A stretch of 13,820 nt of DNA from contig JAIRSS010000132.1 of the NCBI GenBank assembly GCA_031255315.1, positions 1-13,820 of the forward strand, given 5' to 3'. The stretch's first letter is position 1, and every line of letters begins with the position of its first letter. Positions 12,929 to 13,820 of this stretch are shown here, in pieces. The position numbers and the translations under genes were made by a program. The notes under the pieces were generated by a model. The model saw only the letters and a list, made by a program, of their open reading frames with translations. It had not been told where the DNA came from and made no database searches. This DNA is from Spirochaetaceae bacterium (GTDB lineage: Bacteria; Spirochaetota; Spirochaetia; Treponematales; Breznakiellaceae).

Positions 12929-13537
12929 ATGAAACGAATTTATGGTTTGTTAGCCACCGTATTGATTGCGGGGCTCTTATCGGTTGGATGTACTTCCATT
13001 CCTAAAGTACAAAATTCAGGTGTTCTCTCCGATTGGGCGGGGACATGGAACAATTTTTCGTCGTATTTTGACAATCCCGGTATAGTGAGGGCCTACGAGA
13101 TACTTGCCGAACGGGAAAGTAAATCGCCTGAGGATATTAAAACTCGTTATATTACCGGTACTACGTACAAATGCGACATTGCTGCTTTGGAGATACAAGG
13201 GGATACGATCACATTTTATTCTGAAAAACAGTTCGTTTCCGGAGCGGCCTCCCACATAGTCTATACAGCTCGGTATACCTATAAGGGAGATGTATCCACC
13301 ACAAGTGGGGGACGTGTTACAAAATGGAAGCACTTTGAAACGGACGAAAATATCCCCTATAAGCATTTTATAGCATTGCCGGCAGAAGCCGATATTCCAG
13401 GGGAAACTATGATACACTTTCATTTTCGTTACGGTAATGATCTTAATCAGCTCCTTGCCGCAGATGGTTGGTTTGCGACTATGATTGCCTATAACAGCAC
13501 AATGGACTTATTGGTCAATCATATGACGGCAGATTAA
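12929..13537 (+). CDS. ZinT-like metal-binding lipoprotein
   Basis: 202 residues. A signal peptide ends in the lipobox LSVGC (Cys21), so it is lipid-anchored. The mature part follows the ZinT (YodA) domain: VLSDWAGTW (32-40, ZinT has LSDWxGxW), a helix with SPEDIKTRYITGTTYKCDI (66-84), EIQGDTITFY (88-97), a beta-rich middle, then IHFHFRYGND (162-171), matching the HFHIxxGND signature. ZinT proteins bind zinc or cadmium in the periplasm and help zinc uptake. Two of the three metal His are present (163, 165). The third, from the SDH segment in E. coli ZinT, has no clear counterpart; His146 or nearby acidic residues might substitute. The His-rich loop of classical ZinT is missing. AGGAGA 8 bases ahead of ATG supports the start. 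No transporter genes are adjacent. Confidence 0.75.
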   Translation: MKRIYGLLATVLIAGLLSVGCTSIPKVQNSGVLSDWAGTWNNFSSYFDNPGIVRAYEILAERESKSPEDIKTRYITGTTYKCDIAALEIQGDTITFYSEKQFVSGAASHIVYTARYTYKGDVSTTSGGRVTKWKHFETDENIPYKHFIALPAEADIPGETMIHFHFRYGNDLNQLLAADGWFATMIAYNSTMDLLVNHMTAD

Positions 13538-13820
13538 CAATGTCCTTGTGATTAATTCAGCATAAGGCTAAAGCCGTTGAACGGTTACAAAAAATAAAGA
13601 GCATATATGGCAACGCCTCGTGCCATCCATGGCACGAGGTTATTGTCTACGGGGCAAAAAAACATCACCTAACGAGGCTGTCGAATTAATCATTTTTGCA
13701 GCATAGATATTTCTTCCGGCAGGTTCCTATAATTTTATCGTGGATTTATTGTCCGCAAGCCCGTTGTGCGCCCGTCCTTTTGCCAATCTCCTTGCGCTCC
13801 CATCCCCTCTAACCCCCGCT
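13538..13820. other. End of window: spacer without a gene
   Basis: 283 bases after the ZinT-like gene. They contain a hairpin terminator (13616-13639), a decayed GAGGCTGTC repeat (13674-13682), and otherwise nothing I can assign on either strand. Confidence 0.6.
13616..13639 (+). terminator. Hairpin terminator after the ZinT-like gene
   Basis: CCTCGTGCCAT and ATGGCACGAGG form a perfect 11-base palindrome with CC at its centre, about 80 bases after the stop codon. Only TTATTGT follows instead of a solid T run, so it may be an imperfect or bidirectional terminator. Confidence 0.5.

Noticed and set aside
13667..13769. attC-like site after the ZinT-like gene (ACCTAAC ... GTTGTGC, with AACGAGGCT pairing to AGCCCGTT around one extra base).
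   Set aside because: The right core breaks the GTTRRRY rule, only 4 of 7 core bases are complementary, no integrase is present, and the left part is better explained as a decayed copy of the GAGGCTG repeat family.
1..13820. CRISPR arrays, insertion sequences or phage genes.
   Set aside because: No regularly spaced direct repeats and no transposase, integrase or phage structural protein were seen in any frame.

Overview
The window reads as chromosomal DNA of a spirochaete, most likely a Treponema of the termite-gut type. This is inferred from gene content rather than any marker gene: tandem MptE-like (DUF115) proteins, a very acidic low-complexity protein, PEGA plus formylglycine-enzyme-fold proteins, and several lipoproteins with spirochaete-style lipoboxes. 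Most of the DNA is GC-rich and dense with genes. The two ends (about 1-760 and 12800-13750) are clearly more AT-rich and carry single lipoprotein genes set in repeat-filled spacers.

Left to right: (1) an AT-rich TPR lipoprotein gene (+), then a 400-base spacer with a palindrome, a terminator-like hairpin and a repeat hairpin. (2) A four-gene minus-strand operon read from 6713 down to 1160: acidic low-complexity protein, 138-residue protein, MptE-like protein A, MptE-like protein B. The junctions are a 1-base overlap, a 1-base gap and an 8-base overlap, so the genes are probably translationally coupled. A good sigma70-like promoter lies at 6853-6882. (3) A divergent FtsB/DivIC-like division protein gene (+), convergent with (4) a minus-strand group read from 10489 down to 7470: a membrane-anchored PEGA/FGE-fold protein, smpB (8-base overlap) and an exported protein of unknown function. 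It is probably served by a strong promoter at 10806-10835 and a leader of about 310 bases holding an inverted-repeat element. (5) Two tandem, very different type I signal peptidase genes (+). The second has Thr where the catalytic Ser should be. (6) A 355-base spacer with a second copy of the repeat hairpin, a ZinT-like lipoprotein gene (+) and a hairpin terminator.

Functionally, the MptE-like pair belongs to the superfamily of flagellin glycosyltransferases (Maf) and may modify flagella or the envelope. The signal peptidases, PEGA/FGE protein, exported protein and lipoproteins point to the cell envelope. SmpB is ribosome rescue, and the FtsB-like protein is division. I found no tRNA, rRNA, tmRNA, CRISPR array, transposase or integrase. 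The items most worth a second look are the Ser-to-Thr signal peptidase, the coupled acidic/MptE-like operon, the ZinT-like protein with an altered metal site, and the dispersed palindromic repeats in the spacers.
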